64,000 nucleotides of DNA. Origin: Vogesella aquatica. Lineage in GTDB: Bacteria; Pseudomonadota; Gammaproteobacteria; Burkholderiales; Chromobacteriaceae. Positions 27,974-36,217 of the stretch are shown here, piece by piece. Every line of letters starts with the position of its first letter. Position 1 is the stretch's first letter. A program made the position numbers and the translations under genes. The notes below the pieces were generated by a model that was given only the letters and a program-made list of their open reading frames with translations, ran no database searches and was not told the DNA's origin. The stretch lies in contig NZ_JAQQLF010000014.1 in NCBI RefSeq assembly GCF_028548455.1, positions 51,912 through 115,911 on the forward strand, read 5' to 3'.

Positions 27974-28017
27974 GTTGGCCGCAAACCACCCAAAACCCCG
28001 CCACTGGCGGGGTTTTG
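27974..28017 (+). terminator. amt terminator preceded by a copy of the 10-mer repeat
   Basis: GTTGGCCGCA (27974-27983) starts 2 bases after the amt stop codon. The terminator proper is CAAAACCCCGCCA-C-TGGCGGGGTTTTG (27991-28017), a 13-base perfect stem ending in TTTTG. Confidence 0.85.
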
Positions 28018-28069
28018 TGCTTCTTCAATGCAGAAATATCGCAGTGCCGTGCGCGCCATAAGCAAACAG

Positions 28070-28100
28070 TTGCCTTTGATGTTAATAAGAATTATTATCA
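28070..28100 (+). promoter_or_regulatory. Fur box over the promoter of the heme uptake operon
   Basis: TAATAAGAATTATTATC (28083-28099) matches 14 of 17 positions of the core Fur consensus TAATGATAATCATTATC. It lies between TTGCCT (28070-28075) and TATTAT (28093-28098), which are 17 bases apart and form a plausible promoter, so Fur with iron would block transcription. The implied leader is very short, ending within the hemP ribosome site, so the true start may differ. Confidence 0.78.
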
Positions 28101-28114
28101 TCAAAGGAGGTGAC

Positions 28115-28288
28115 ATGATGACGCCCGCACCCGCACTGCAAGCCAAACCAGCCGTAGACAAGCAGCCATACACAGTACTGGATACCCGCACGCTGTTTGC
28201 GCGCGACCGCCAGCTGCTGATCTGCCATCGCGGCGAGTACTACCGTCTGCAACTGACGCAAAACGACAAACTGATACTGGTGAAGTAA
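28115..28288 (+). CDS. hemP: Hemin uptake protein HemP
   Basis: Small protein of 57 residues. The C-terminal LICHRGEYYRLQLTQNDKLI is the conserved HemP core. ATG at 28115 is fixed by AAAGGAGG four bases upstream; a longer in-frame form lacks a ribosome site and would start before the Fur box. HemP is the first gene of heme uptake operons in many beta-proteobacteria, and in some it acts as an activator of the receptor gene. Confidence 0.9.
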   Translation: MMTPAPALQAKPAVDKQPYTVLDTRTLFARDRQLLICHRGEYYRLQLTQNDKLILVK

Positions 28289-28353
28289 CACCGCAACCAC
28301 CCCACCGAGCCAGCCATCGCCAGCCACGGTGCCACGCATACAGGAGAAGATCC

Positions 28354-30453
28354 GTGTCCAAGGATCGCATTACCCTGGCGGGCATTTGTCTGACGACAGT
28401 GGCCCTGCCTGTTTTTGCCGACAGCCCCACCGTGCTGGACACCACCACGGTCACCGCCAACCGCATCAGCGAACAGCTGGCCGACACCGCCCCCAATATC
28501 TCGGCCGTTGGCCGCAAGCAGCTGGACCGCCAGCACGCCAGCGACCTAGACAGCTTGCTCGCACAGGAACCCGGCGTGTCGGTGTCCGGCGACCAGGGCC
28601 GCCGCGGCAACGCCGGCGTCACCATCCGCGGTATCGAAACCAACCGCATCCTGATGCAGGTAGACGGCACCCGCCTGCCCGACGCCTACATGAGCGGCAG
28701 CAGCGCCATTTCCGGCCGCGACCTGGTAGAGCCGGACACCCTGCGCCAGATCGACATCATCAAGGGCCCGGCCTCGGCGCTGTTCGGCAGCGACGCCATC
28801 GGCGGCGTGATCAGCCAGCACACCTTCGAGCCGGCCGACTTTGTCGACCGCGACAAGCCGCTGCACTTTGGCCTGAAGCAATCGTACTACGGCGCCCGCC
28901 ACGGCAGCGCCACCACCGCCACGGTAGCCGCCGCCGGCGACAATACCGCTGCCATGCTGATGCTGACCCAGCGCCGCGCCCACCAGCTGGACACCCCGGC
29001 CAGCCGCGACATCGAAGGCGGCCAGCGCACCGTAGCCGACCCGCAGCTGACCGACACCCGCAACGTGCTGGCCAAGGTAGCGCTAGGCCAGGACGGCCCG
29101 CACCAGCTGCTGCTGGGCGTGGAAAGCTTCGACCGCCAGCGCCAGACCGAGCTGCTCAGCGCCCGCGGCGCCGCCACCGGCTATAGCGTGCGCGACCGCG
29201 ACAGTGACGACGACACCCGCCGCCAGCGCTACAGCGCCGAATACCGCTACCAGGGCGATGGCAGCCTGGCTGCGGCCAACCTCAAGCTGTACCAGCAAAC
29301 GCTGCGCAACGAAGACAAGGCGGTAGAAGTGCGCAACACCGGCACCCGCTACGAAAACCACCGTTTCGACCAGGACATTAGCGGGCTGGACGGCCAGCTG
29401 GAATGGCGCCTCGGCGAGCACCGCGTGCTGACCGGCATCGAAGCCACCCGTACCGACACGGCACGCCTGACGCGCACCACCGCCGGCAGCACCACCAGCA
29501 GCAGCAAGACCTTCCCCGACAACCGCAGCGAGCGCCTGGGCCTGTTCGTGCAGGATCAGTTCCGCCTGGGCAGCCTCACCGTTACCCCGGCGCTGCGCTA
29601 CGACCGCTACACCATGACGCCGCAAAGCGACGCCATCTACCAGGCCAGCAGCGGCGGCGCGGTACCGGTCAGCCGCTTCCAGGACAGCGCCTGGTCGCCC
29701 CGGCTGGGCCTGAGCCTGCCGCTGGCCGACGGCATTACCGGCTTTGCCAACCTCAGCACCGGCTTTCGCGCACCGCCGTTCGACAGCTCGTTCATGACCT
29801 TCAACAACGCGCAGGCCGGCTACCGCATCATCCCCAACGCCAAGCTGAAGTCGGAAACCTCGCGCGGCATCGAGCTGGGCAGCAAATACCAGCGCGGCAG
29901 CGTCAGCGGCCAACTTACCGCCTTCTACAACCGCTACAGCCACTTCATCGATACCGTCACCCTGGGTAGCGACCGCGCCTCGCCGCGCGGCATCTTCCAG
30001 TACCAGAACCTGGACAGCGTACAGACGCACGGCGTGGAAGCCCGCGCCGGCTGGCAGGCCAACAACTCGCTATTGCTAGACGGCAGCCTGGCCTGGGCGC
30101 ACGGCAGCAACCGCAAAACCGGCACCCCGCTGAACAGCATCGACCCGCTGAAAGCCACGCTGGGCGCGCACTACCAGCAGGGGCAATGGGGTAGCGACGT
30201 GCTGATCACGCTGGTTGCCGCCAAAACCCGCGCCGCCAGCGCCAGCCAGTTCAAGGCCCCCGGCTACGGCACGCTGGACATGGGCGGCTGGCTGAAGCTG
30301 GGCAAGCAGACCACGCTGCGCGCCACGGTGCACAACGTGGGCGACAAGAAATACTGGCAGTGGGCCGACGTGAAAAACATCACCGGCAGCGCTGTGGACT
30401 TCTACGCCCAGGCCGGCCGCAGTGTCAGCGCCAGCCTGGAAACCCGCTTCTGA
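28354..30453 (+). CDS. hmuR: TonB-dependent heme/hemoglobin receptor
   Basis: Outer-membrane receptor of 699 residues that imports heme with TonB energy. GTG start at 28354 with CAGGAGA upstream. Signal peptide to about residue 22 (PVFADS), TonB box/plug region (TVTANRISEQL; VTIRGIETNRILMQVDG), then a beta-barrel. The heme-receptor motif FRAPPFDSSF is present, followed by PNAKLKSETSRGIELG in place of the usual NPNL box. The last residue is Phe, as usual for barrel proteins. Second gene of the Fur-controlled operon. Confidence 0.92.
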   Translation: MSKDRITLAGICLTTVALPVFADSPTVLDTTTVTANRISEQLADTAPNISAVGRKQLDRQHASDLDSLLAQEPGVSVSGDQGRRGNAGVTIRGIETNRILMQVDGTRLPDAYMSGSSAISGRDLVEPDTLRQIDIIKGPASALFGSDAIGGVISQHTFEPADFVDRDKPLHFGLKQSYYGARHGSATTATVAAAGDNTAAMLMLTQRRAHQLDTPASRDIEGGQRTVADPQLTDTRNVLAKVALGQDGPHQLLLGVESFDRQRQTELLSARGAATGYSVRDRDSDDDTRRQRYSAEYRYQGDGSLAAANLKLYQQTLRNEDKAVEVRNTGTRYENHRFDQDISGLDGQLEWRLGEHRVLTGIEATRTDTARLTRTTAGSTTSSSKTFPDNRSERLGLFVQDQFRLGSLTVTPALRYDRYTMTPQSDAIYQASSGGAVPVSRFQDSAWSPRLGLSLPLADGITGFANLSTGFRAPPFDSSFMTFNNAQAGYRIIPNAKLKSETSRGIELGSKYQRGSVSGQLTAFYNRYSHFIDTVTLGSDRASPRGIFQYQNLDSVQTHGVEARAGWQANNSLLLDGSLAWAHGSNRKTGTPLNSIDPLKATLGAHYQQGQWGSDVLITLVAAKTRAASASQFKAPGYGTLDMGGWLKLGKQTTLRATVHNVGDKKYWQWADVKNITGSAVDFYAQAGRSVSASLETRF

Positions 30454-30463
30454 AAGGACCGCC

Positions 30464-31519
30464 ATGAACGCACCCCTTACCCTGCTGCAGCGCTACGAGG
30501 CGCTGAAAGCCGAACAGGTCCACCTGCGCCAGCGTGATGCCGCCACGCAGCTGGGCGTCAGCGAAGCGCAGCTGCTGGCCTGCCTGCCGGGCAGTACCCG
30601 CCTGCGCTGCAACCTGCCGGCCCTGCTGCCGCGCCTGGCCGAGCTTGGCACGCTGAAAGCCATCACCCGCAACGAACTGGCGGTACACGAGAAAGACGGC
30701 CGCTACGACAAGCTGACGCTGTCCGACAAAGTGGGCCTGGTGCTCAACCCCGGCCAGCTCGACCTGCGCCTGTTCCCCGCGCACTGGGCCCACGCCTACG
30801 CCGCCGAGCAGGCCAGCCCGCGTGGCACGCTGCGCTCGCTGCAGTTCTACGACGCCGCCGGCCACGCCATCCACAAGCTGTACCTGAAACAAGACAGCGC
30901 CGTACCTGCCTGGCAGGCGCTGGTGGCCGAGTTTGCCGATACGGCCAGCACGCCGGTGTTCGACAGCAGCAACGTCGACGCTGCCCCGGCCAGCCAGCCG
31001 CTGCCGGCCGGCTTCGACGCCGCCGCCTTTGCCGATGCCTGGCTGGCGCTGCAGGACGTGCACCACTTCCACGGCCTGCTGCGCAAACACGGCCTCACCC
31101 GGCAGCAAGCGTTCCGCCACGCGCCGGCCGGCCACGCCTGGCCGCTGGCCGGCGACGCGGTAGACCGCCTGCTGCGCGGCGCCGCCGACAGCGCGCTGCC
31201 GATCATGGTGTTTGTCGGCAACCGCGGCATGGTGCAGATCCATACCGGTGCGCTACAGCGCGTGCAACGCATCGGCGAGTGGCTGAACATCCTCGACCCC
31301 GGCTTCAACCTGCACCTGCAGGACAGCTGCCTGCACGAAACCTGGCTGGTGCGCCGCCCCACGCGGGACGGCATCATCACCGCCATCGAAGCGTTCGACG
31401 CCGACGGCCACAGCATCGTCAGCTTCTTCGGCCAGCGCATCGAGGGCGAGCCGGAACTGGCCGGCTGGCGCGAGTTGGCCGCCGCCCTGCCGCGCAAGGA
31501 GGCCAACCATGTGGCGTAA
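30464..31519 (+). CDS. hmuS: Heme-degrading/heme-binding protein HmuS (HemS/ChuS family)
   Basis: Cytoplasmic protein of 351 residues with two HemS-type repeats, as in ChuS/HemS, which bind and break down or traffic imported heme. The first repeat runs about 5-170 (RYEALKAEQ ... TLRSLQFYDAAGHAIHKLYL), the second about 195-345 (DVHHFHGLLRKHGL ... ESCLHETWLVRRPT-like end). AAAGGACC precedes the ATG at 30464, 10 bases after the receptor stop. It overlaps hmuT by 11 bases. Confidence 0.9.
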   Translation: MNAPLTLLQRYEALKAEQVHLRQRDAATQLGVSEAQLLACLPGSTRLRCNLPALLPRLAELGTLKAITRNELAVHEKDGRYDKLTLSDKVGLVLNPGQLDLRLFPAHWAHAYAAEQASPRGTLRSLQFYDAAGHAIHKLYLKQDSAVPAWQALVAEFADTASTPVFDSSNVDAAPASQPLPAGFDAAAFADAWLALQDVHHFHGLLRKHGLTRQQAFRHAPAGHAWPLAGDAVDRLLRGAADSALPIMVFVGNRGMVQIHTGALQRVQRIGEWLNILDPGFNLHLQDSCLHETWLVRRPTRDGIITAIEAFDADGHSIVSFFGQRIEGEPELAGWRELAAALPRKEANHVA

Positions 31520-32324
31520 ACGCCTGCCGCTATTGCTGGCACTGGCGATGGCCCACGCCCTGGCTGCCGCCCCGGCACAACCGGCGGCCGGCCCGCGCGT
31601 GGTGGCGCTCACCGCCGACGTGGCCGAAATCGTGCTGGCGCTGGACGCGCAGCACTTGCTGGTTGGCCGCGACAAGCTGGCGCGCCAGCCGCAGCTGGCC
31701 CGCGTGCCCGAGATCGGCAGCTCACGCGCGCTGACCCCGCAGCCGGTACTGGCCAGCAAGCCCGACCTGGTGCTGGGCAGCGACCAGGCGCAGCCGCCCG
31801 CCATCTACGACCAGCTGCAGGCGCTGGGGCTAAAGGTTGGCCGCATCCGCCACAGCGAAGACCCGGCGGCCTTTGCCGACGGCATTCGCCAGGTGGGGCA
31901 GGCGCTGGGGCAGGCACCGCGTGCCGAACAGCTGGCCGCACGCTGGCTGCAGGCGCTGCAACCGCAGGCCGGCAAGGGCAAGCGCGTGCTGTTCAGCTAC
32001 GACGGCCGGCTGGTGGCCGGTAGCGGCACCGCTGGCGACGCCATCATCCGCGCCGCCGGCGCCGTGAACGCCGCCGCCGACGTGCAGGGCTTTTTGCCGA
32101 TGACGCCGGAGGCGTGGCTGCGCGCAGCGCCGGACGTGGTGATCGTGGCCGCGCACAACGCGCCGGTATTCGGCAGCCTGGCGGCGCTGAAAGCACGGCC
32201 AGAGCTGGCCACCAGCCCGGCGGTAAAAGCGAACCGCGTGCTGGCCTGGCCGGCAGCCGACTTCCTGCGCCTGGGCGTGGCCAGCCCGGCCACGGTGCAG
32301 AAACTGCGGGCGCTGGCGTCATGA
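31509..32324 (+). CDS. hmuT: Periplasmic heme-binding protein of an ABC transporter
   Basis: 271 residues with a signal peptide (MWRKRLPLLLALAMAHALAA) and a type III periplasmic binding fold (VVALTADVAEIVLAL ... SSRALTPQPVLASKPDLVLG). It collects heme released by the receptor and delivers it to HmuUV. The start lies inside the end of hmuS, with AAGGAGG upstream. The stop overlaps the hmuU ATG (ATGA), so expression is coupled. Confidence 0.92.
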   Translation: MWRKRLPLLLALAMAHALAAAPAQPAAGPRVVALTADVAEIVLALDAQHLLVGRDKLARQPQLARVPEIGSSRALTPQPVLASKPDLVLGSDQAQPPAIYDQLQALGLKVGRIRHSEDPAAFADGIRQVGQALGQAPRAEQLAARWLQALQPQAGKGKRVLFSYDGRLVAGSGTAGDAIIRAAGAVNAAADVQGFLPMTPEAWLRAAPDVVIVAAHNAPVFGSLAALKARPELATSPAVKANRVLAWPAADFLRLGVASPATVQKLRALAS

Positions 32325-33325
32325 GCGGCAGCCGCACGCTGGCCGCCCTGCCCGCCTGGCCGCGCTTGCCGGGTATCGGTTTAGGGTTGGCCGCAGCAGG
32401 CGGGCTGGCGCTGATCTGGCTGCTGGCCGGTTTTGGCGGCGGGCAGTGGCAGGCGCCGGACTGGAACGACCCCATCGTGCGCCAGCTACGGCTGCCGCGC
32501 ATCGTCAACGCGCTGCTGGTGGGCGCGGCACTGGCGATGAGCGGCGCGGCGCTGCAGGCGCTGTTCCGCAACCCGCTGGCCGACCCGGGGCTAATCGGCA
32601 CTTCGTCCGGCGCCGCGCTGGGGGTGATCGGCGTCATCGCGCTGGGCATCGGCGGCCTCAGCGTGCCGCTGGCGGCATTTGGCGGCGGCCTGGCCGTGAC
32701 CGCGCTGATCCTGCTGCTGAACCGCCTGCTGCAAGGCGGCCAGGCCGGGTTGCTGATCATCGGCGTGGTGGTGGGGGCGTGCTGCGGCGCCATGGTCAGC
32801 CTGCTGCTGTTCCTGTCCGACGACCTGACGCTGCGCGGCGCCATGAGCTGGCTGTCCGGCAGCCTGGCCGAGGCGCGTTTTGCCGAACACGGCTACGTGC
32901 TGCCGGTGATGGCGCTGGGCGCGGCCACGCTGCTGCTGGTGGCGCGCGACCTGGACTGCCTGCTGCTGGGCGACGACACCGCCCGCTCGCTGGGGGTACA
33001 GGTTGGCCGCACCCGCACCCTTACCGCCGTTGGCGCGGCGCTGCTGGCCGGCGGTGCGGTGACGCTATCCGGCATCATCGGCTTTGTCGGCATGATGGTG
33101 CCCAACGCCATCGCCCTGCTGGGCGGCGGCACCCGGCGCCAGCTGATGCTGTGGTCGGCCTGGGTCGGCGCCTTGTTCTTGCTGCTGATCGACACCCTGG
33201 GCCGCGAGCTGGCCTACCCGGTAGACCTGCCGGCTGGCGTGATGGCGGCCTTTGCCGGGCCGGTGTTCTTTTTATGGTTGTTCCGTCGCCTGCAAGGAGG
33301 CCGCCATGCGCGCCCCCGCCTTTGA
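32321..33325 (+). CDS. hmuU: Heme ABC transporter permease (FecCD family)
   Basis: Inner-membrane permease of 334 residues with about ten helices. The FecCD signatures RLPRIVNALLVGAALAMSGA, LFRNPLADPGLIGTSSGAAL and SGIIGFVGMMVPNA are intact. The ATG overlaps the hmuT stop (ATGA), and the 3' end overlaps hmuV by 20 bases. Two copies of the 10-mer repeat lie in this gene (32386, 33002). Confidence 0.94.
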   Translation: MSGSRTLAALPAWPRLPGIGLGLAAAGGLALIWLLAGFGGGQWQAPDWNDPIVRQLRLPRIVNALLVGAALAMSGAALQALFRNPLADPGLIGTSSGAALGVIGVIALGIGGLSVPLAAFGGGLAVTALILLLNRLLQGGQAGLLIIGVVVGACCGAMVSLLLFLSDDLTLRGAMSWLSGSLAEARFAEHGYVLPVMALGAATLLLVARDLDCLLLGDDTARSLGVQVGRTRTLTAVGAALLAGGAVTLSGIIGFVGMMVPNAIALLGGGTRRQLMLWSAWVGALFLLLIDTLGRELAYPVDLPAGVMAAFAGPVFFLWLFRRLQGGRHARPRL

Positions 33326-34082
33326 GCTGGACCACATTGCGGTGCACGCCGGTGCCCGCTGCCTGTTCAGCGCCCGCCAGCTGCACATCCCTGCTGGCAG
33401 CCTGTGCGCCATCATCGGCCCCAACGGTGCCGGCAAGACCACGCTGCTACGCGCGCTGGCCGGTTTTCATGGCGACTGCCACGGCCACAGCCTGGGGCAA
33501 CCGCTGCGCGCCGGCCAGCCGCGCCCGCTGGCCTGGGTAGGCCAGCACGAAGGCGCCGACAGCCCGCTGTGCGTGGCCGACTACGTGATGCTGGGCCGCC
33601 GCCCGCAGCTGGGCTGGCTGGGGCGCAGCAGCGCGGCCGACCAGCAGGCGGTGGCGCGGGCGCTGGACAGCATGGCGCTGCCAGGCCTGGCCGGGCAGCG
33701 GCTGGCCACGCTGTCCGGCGGCGAGCGCCAGCGCGCCGCCATTGCGCGGGCGCTGGCACAGGACACGCCGCTGATGCTGCTGGACGAGCCGTGCAACCAT
33801 CTGGACATCCGCCACCAGCAGTTGCTGCTGCGCCAGCTGCAGCAACTGGCACGCCAGGGGCGTACGCTGGTCTGCGTACTGCACGAGCTACAACTGGCGG
33901 CCAACTTTGCCGACTGGCTGCTGCTGGTGGCCGACGGCGAGTTGGTGGCGCAAGGCCGGCCGGACGCGGTGCTGCACGGCGACCTGCTCAGCCAGGTGTA
34001 CCGCTGGCCGATCCGCGCCGAACGCCAGCCCGTTAGCGGGCGCTGGCAGCTGGACGTCTACGGCCACGGCGCCGTGGCCTGA
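33306..34082 (+). CDS. hmuV: Heme ABC transporter ATP-binding protein
   Basis: Cytoplasmic ATPase of 258 residues. Walker A GPNGAGKTT, Q-loop WVGQHEGAD, signature LSGGERQR, Walker B LMLLDEP and switch His in CVLHELQ are all present. AAGGAGG is 5 bases before the ATG at 33306, inside the end of hmuU. Last gene of the heme operon; a strong terminator follows. Confidence 0.94.
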   Translation: MRAPAFELDHIAVHAGARCLFSARQLHIPAGSLCAIIGPNGAGKTTLLRALAGFHGDCHGHSLGQPLRAGQPRPLAWVGQHEGADSPLCVADYVMLGRRPQLGWLGRSSAADQQAVARALDSMALPGLAGQRLATLSGGERQRAAIARALAQDTPLMLLDEPCNHLDIRHQQLLLRQLQQLARQGRTLVCVLHELQLAANFADWLLLVADGELVAQGRPDAVLHGDLLSQVYRWPIRAERQPVSGRWQLDVYGHGAVA

Positions 34083-34116
34083 GCAACCCAGCACATGCTG
34101 CCCCGTACGAGAAAAC

Positions 34117-34148
34117 AAAAGCCCCTGTCTGCTGACAGGGGCTTTTTT
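34117..34148 (+). terminator. Rho-independent terminator of the heme uptake operon
   Basis: AAAAGCCCCTGTC-TGCT-GACAGGGGCTTTT is a 13-base perfect stem followed by more T. The GCCCCTGTC stem core is shared with the terminators at 45046 and 53298. Confidence 0.95.
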
Positions 34149-34215
34149 GCTTTTCACACGACACGGCTGTGAATTCAACGGCTTGCGTACTGCATGCCGC
34201 ATCATGCCGGCACGG

Positions 34216-35013
34216 TCAGACCGGCGCGTAGCTGCCCACGCCGTCCGGCCAGCGCGTCAGCACGTCGTAGCCGTCTTCGGTCACCACCACCATGTGTTCC
34301 CACTGCGCCGACAGCGAGCGGTCCTTGGTTACCACGGTCCAGCCGTCGGCCAGCTGGCGGATGTCGGCCTTGCCGGCGTTGATCATCGGCTCGATGGTGA
34401 AGATCATGCCCGGCGCCAGCGTCAGGCCGGTGCCGGGGCGGCCGTAGTGCAGTACCTCCGGCTCGGTGTGGTACACGGTGCCGATGCCGTGGCCGCAGTA
34501 CTCGCGCACCACGCTAAAGCCCTCGCGCAGCGCCACCTGCTGGATGGCGTGGCCCACGTCGCCCAGGCGCGCACCGGGGCGCACGGCGCGGATGCCGGCG
34601 CACATTGCCTCGTAGGTGGTGTCCACCAGCCGCTTGGCCAGCGGCGACGGCTCGCCCACGTAGTACATGCGGCTGCTGTCGCCGAACCAGCCGTCCTTGA
34701 TCACCGCCACGTCGATGTTGACGATGTCGCCGTCCTGCAGCGGCTTGTCGTTGGGAATACCGTGGCAGATCACGTCGTTGACCGACGCGCAGATGGTTTT
34801 GGGGTAGCCGTGGTAGCCGATATTGGCCGGCTTGGCCTGCTGCACATTGACGATGTACTCGCGGCAGATGCGGTCCAGCTCGTTAGTGCTGACACCGGGC
34901 TTCACGTACTGGCCGATCATCTGCAGCAGTTCGGCCGCCAGCGCACCGGCGCGGCGTGATTGTTCGATCTCGCCGGCGTTGCGGCGGATCACTTGTCTTT
35001 GCTTACCGCTCAT
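34216..35013 (-). CDS. map: Methionine aminopeptidase type I
   Basis: 265 residues; removes N-terminal methionine from nascent proteins. The metal ligands are visible in NIDVAVIKDGWFGDSSR (two Asp), EYCGHGIG (His), FTIEPM (Glu) and QWEHMV (Glu). ICASVND precedes the first Asp, as in the family. The ATG overlaps the stop codon of the ParD-like gene (ATGA), so map translation is probably coupled to it. It is far from rpsB, the usual neighbour, so this may be a second map copy. Confidence 0.95.
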   Translation of the reverse strand: MSGKQRQVIRRNAGEIEQSRRAGALAAELLQMIGQYVKPGVSTNELDRICREYIVNVQQAKPANIGYHGYPKTICASVNDVICHGIPNDKPLQDGDIVNIDVAVIKDGWFGDSSRMYYVGEPSPLAKRLVDTTYEAMCAGIRAVRPGARLGDVGHAIQQVALREGFSVVREYCGHGIGTVYHTEPEVLHYGRPGTGLTLAPGMIFTIEPMINAGKADIRQLADGWTVVTKDRSLSAQWEHMVVVTEDGYDVLTRWPDGVGSYAPV

Positions 35014-35249
35014 GGCGTGTCCTCTCGGGTAGCGGGTGGTAAGGAGATGCCCGGCAGCGGCTCGCCCGCTTCGGCGCGGATCAGCAACTGGCAGATGTCA
35101 CTGTAGCTCAGGCGCGGGTTCAGTTCGGCCAGCATGCCGACGCGCAGCCAGTGCTCGGCCTGGGCGTTGATGGAGCGGCACAAGGCGCTGCTGGTCTGGC
35201 GCAACGTTTCGTGCATCTGTTCGGAAATCTTGACGATACCCACGGCCAT
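35010..35249 (-). CDS. ParD-like antitoxin family protein, orphan
   Basis: 79 residues beginning MAVGIVKISEQMHETLRQ, which matches the start of ParD_like proteins (a predicted ribbon-helix-helix dimer); CRSINAQAEHWLRVGMLAE is the conserved core. No ParE or other toxin gene is adjacent; instead its stop overlaps map. ATG at 35249 is preferred to an in-frame ATG at 35300, because the extension would encode the AT-rich inverted repeat upstream. It may act as a DNA-binding regulator of its own operon. Confidence 0.8.
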   Translation of the reverse strand: MAVGIVKISEQMHETLRQTSSALCRSINAQAEHWLRVGMLAELNPRLSYSDICQLLIRAEAGEPLPGISLPPATREDTP

Positions 35250-35660
35250 CTCGCTATACGTTTTATATATGTTTCGTATATTAGCAGTTGGCCGTGCCAA
35301 CCGCCAGCCGGGCTACTCTGTGCCGCTGCCGCCACAGAGTAGCCATCTGCCAGCAAGGTGGGCGCAGGGTTCGATACGTAGCGCACACACCGCGTGTACA
35401 CCACGTACCCGAACACCCGGCAGGGAGATTGCCATGCCCCGGGCTGTATACAAGACACAACGGCAGCAGCCCCCAGGATCAGCCACGGCACCAGCTGCAA
35501 AAAATGCTAAAGCATGCCGACAAGCTGATCATGCTGGCCATCCCCCCAGCGGCAACGCCATCATCCATCATGCAACAGGGCCCGCAATGGTAAGCACAAC
35601 AGCATTGGCAGGCCGGCACGCAATATCGATAATGGGCTTTTTGCTGCGAAGGGACTACAG
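35250..35660. other. 411-base intergenic region upstream of ybaK
   Basis: No supported coding region. It contains the operator above, a perfect hairpin GGCTACTCTGTG-N10-CACAGAGTAGCC (35311-35344) without a T run, and TATCGATAA (35624-35632) about 30 bases before ybaK. The rest shows nothing I recognise; base composition is slightly less GC-rich than the genes around it. Confidence 0.55.
35255..35280. promoter_or_regulatory. Inverted repeat and AT-rich promoter of the ParD-like/map operon
   Basis: TATACG-N14-CGTATA, with TTTTATATATGTTT between the arms, lies 5 bases upstream of the ParD-like ATG. On the minus strand TATAAA is a candidate -10, giving a nearly leaderless mRNA. The arrangement suits autoregulation by a ribbon-helix-helix protein. 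Confidence 0.5.
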
Positions 35661-36137
35661 ATGAGCTTGCAATCGGTACGCGATTACTTTGCCCGCCACG
35701 CGCCGGACATCGACATCATCGAGCTGGAAACCAGCACCGCCACGGTAGCGTTGGCCGCAGCAGCGCATGGCGTCGAGCCGGGGCGCATTGCCAAGACACT
35801 GGCGTTTCGCCTGACAGAGGAGCGCACCATCCTGCTGGTGGCGCGTGGTGATGCACGCATCGACAACAAGAAGTTCAAGGCGGCGTTCAGCAAGGGGCGC
35901 ATGCTGCCGGCCGAGGAGGTGCAGGCGCTGACCGGCCACCCGGTGGGCGGGGTGTGCCCGTTTGGCCTGGCGACACCGCTTCCGGTTTATGTGGATGTAT
36001 CACTGCAGGATTTTGACGAAGTACTACCGGCAGCTGGCGATGTCCACACTGCGGTACGCATCAGCCCGGCGCACCTGACCGAGCTGGTAAACGGGCAATG
36101 GGTAGACTGCTGCCAGGCACAAACCGAAGACGCCTGA
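35661..36137 (+). CDS. ybaK: YbaK/EbsC-family aminoacyl-tRNA deacylase
   Basis: 158 residues. Editing-domain protein that hydrolyses mischarged tRNAs such as Cys- or Ala-tRNA-Pro in trans. Family features are the RIAKTLAFR segment, the Lys-rich DNKKFKAAF and the GHPVGGVCPFGLATPLPVYVD loop. GAAGGGA is 9 bases before the ATG. Monocistronic. Exact tRNA specificity cannot be read from the sequence. Confidence 0.88.
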   Translation: MSLQSVRDYFARHAPDIDIIELETSTATVALAAAAHGVEPGRIAKTLAFRLTEERTILLVARGDARIDNKKFKAAFSKGRMLPAEEVQALTGHPVGGVCPFGLATPLPVYVDVSLQDFDEVLPAAGDVHTAVRISPAHLTELVNGQWVDCCQAQTEDA

Positions 36138-36156
36138 CACAGGTGGCCAGCATGCC

Positions 36157-36187
36157 AAAGCCCTGCCGACAGTGCCGGCAGGGCTTT
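36157..36187. terminator. Bidirectional hairpin between ybaK and the chemoreceptor gene
   Basis: AAAGCCCTGCCG and CGGCAGGGCTTT form a 12-base stem with a 7-base loop. Both convergent genes end nearby. A full copy of the 10-mer repeat follows at 36204-36213. Confidence 0.8.
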
Positions 36188-36217
36188 GTATTCATGTAAC
36201 AAGGTTGGCCGCAACCC

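Noticed and set aside
35010..35249. Complete ParDE toxin-antitoxin module
   Set aside because: No ParE-like frame on either strand next to the ParD-like gene; the neighbour is map.
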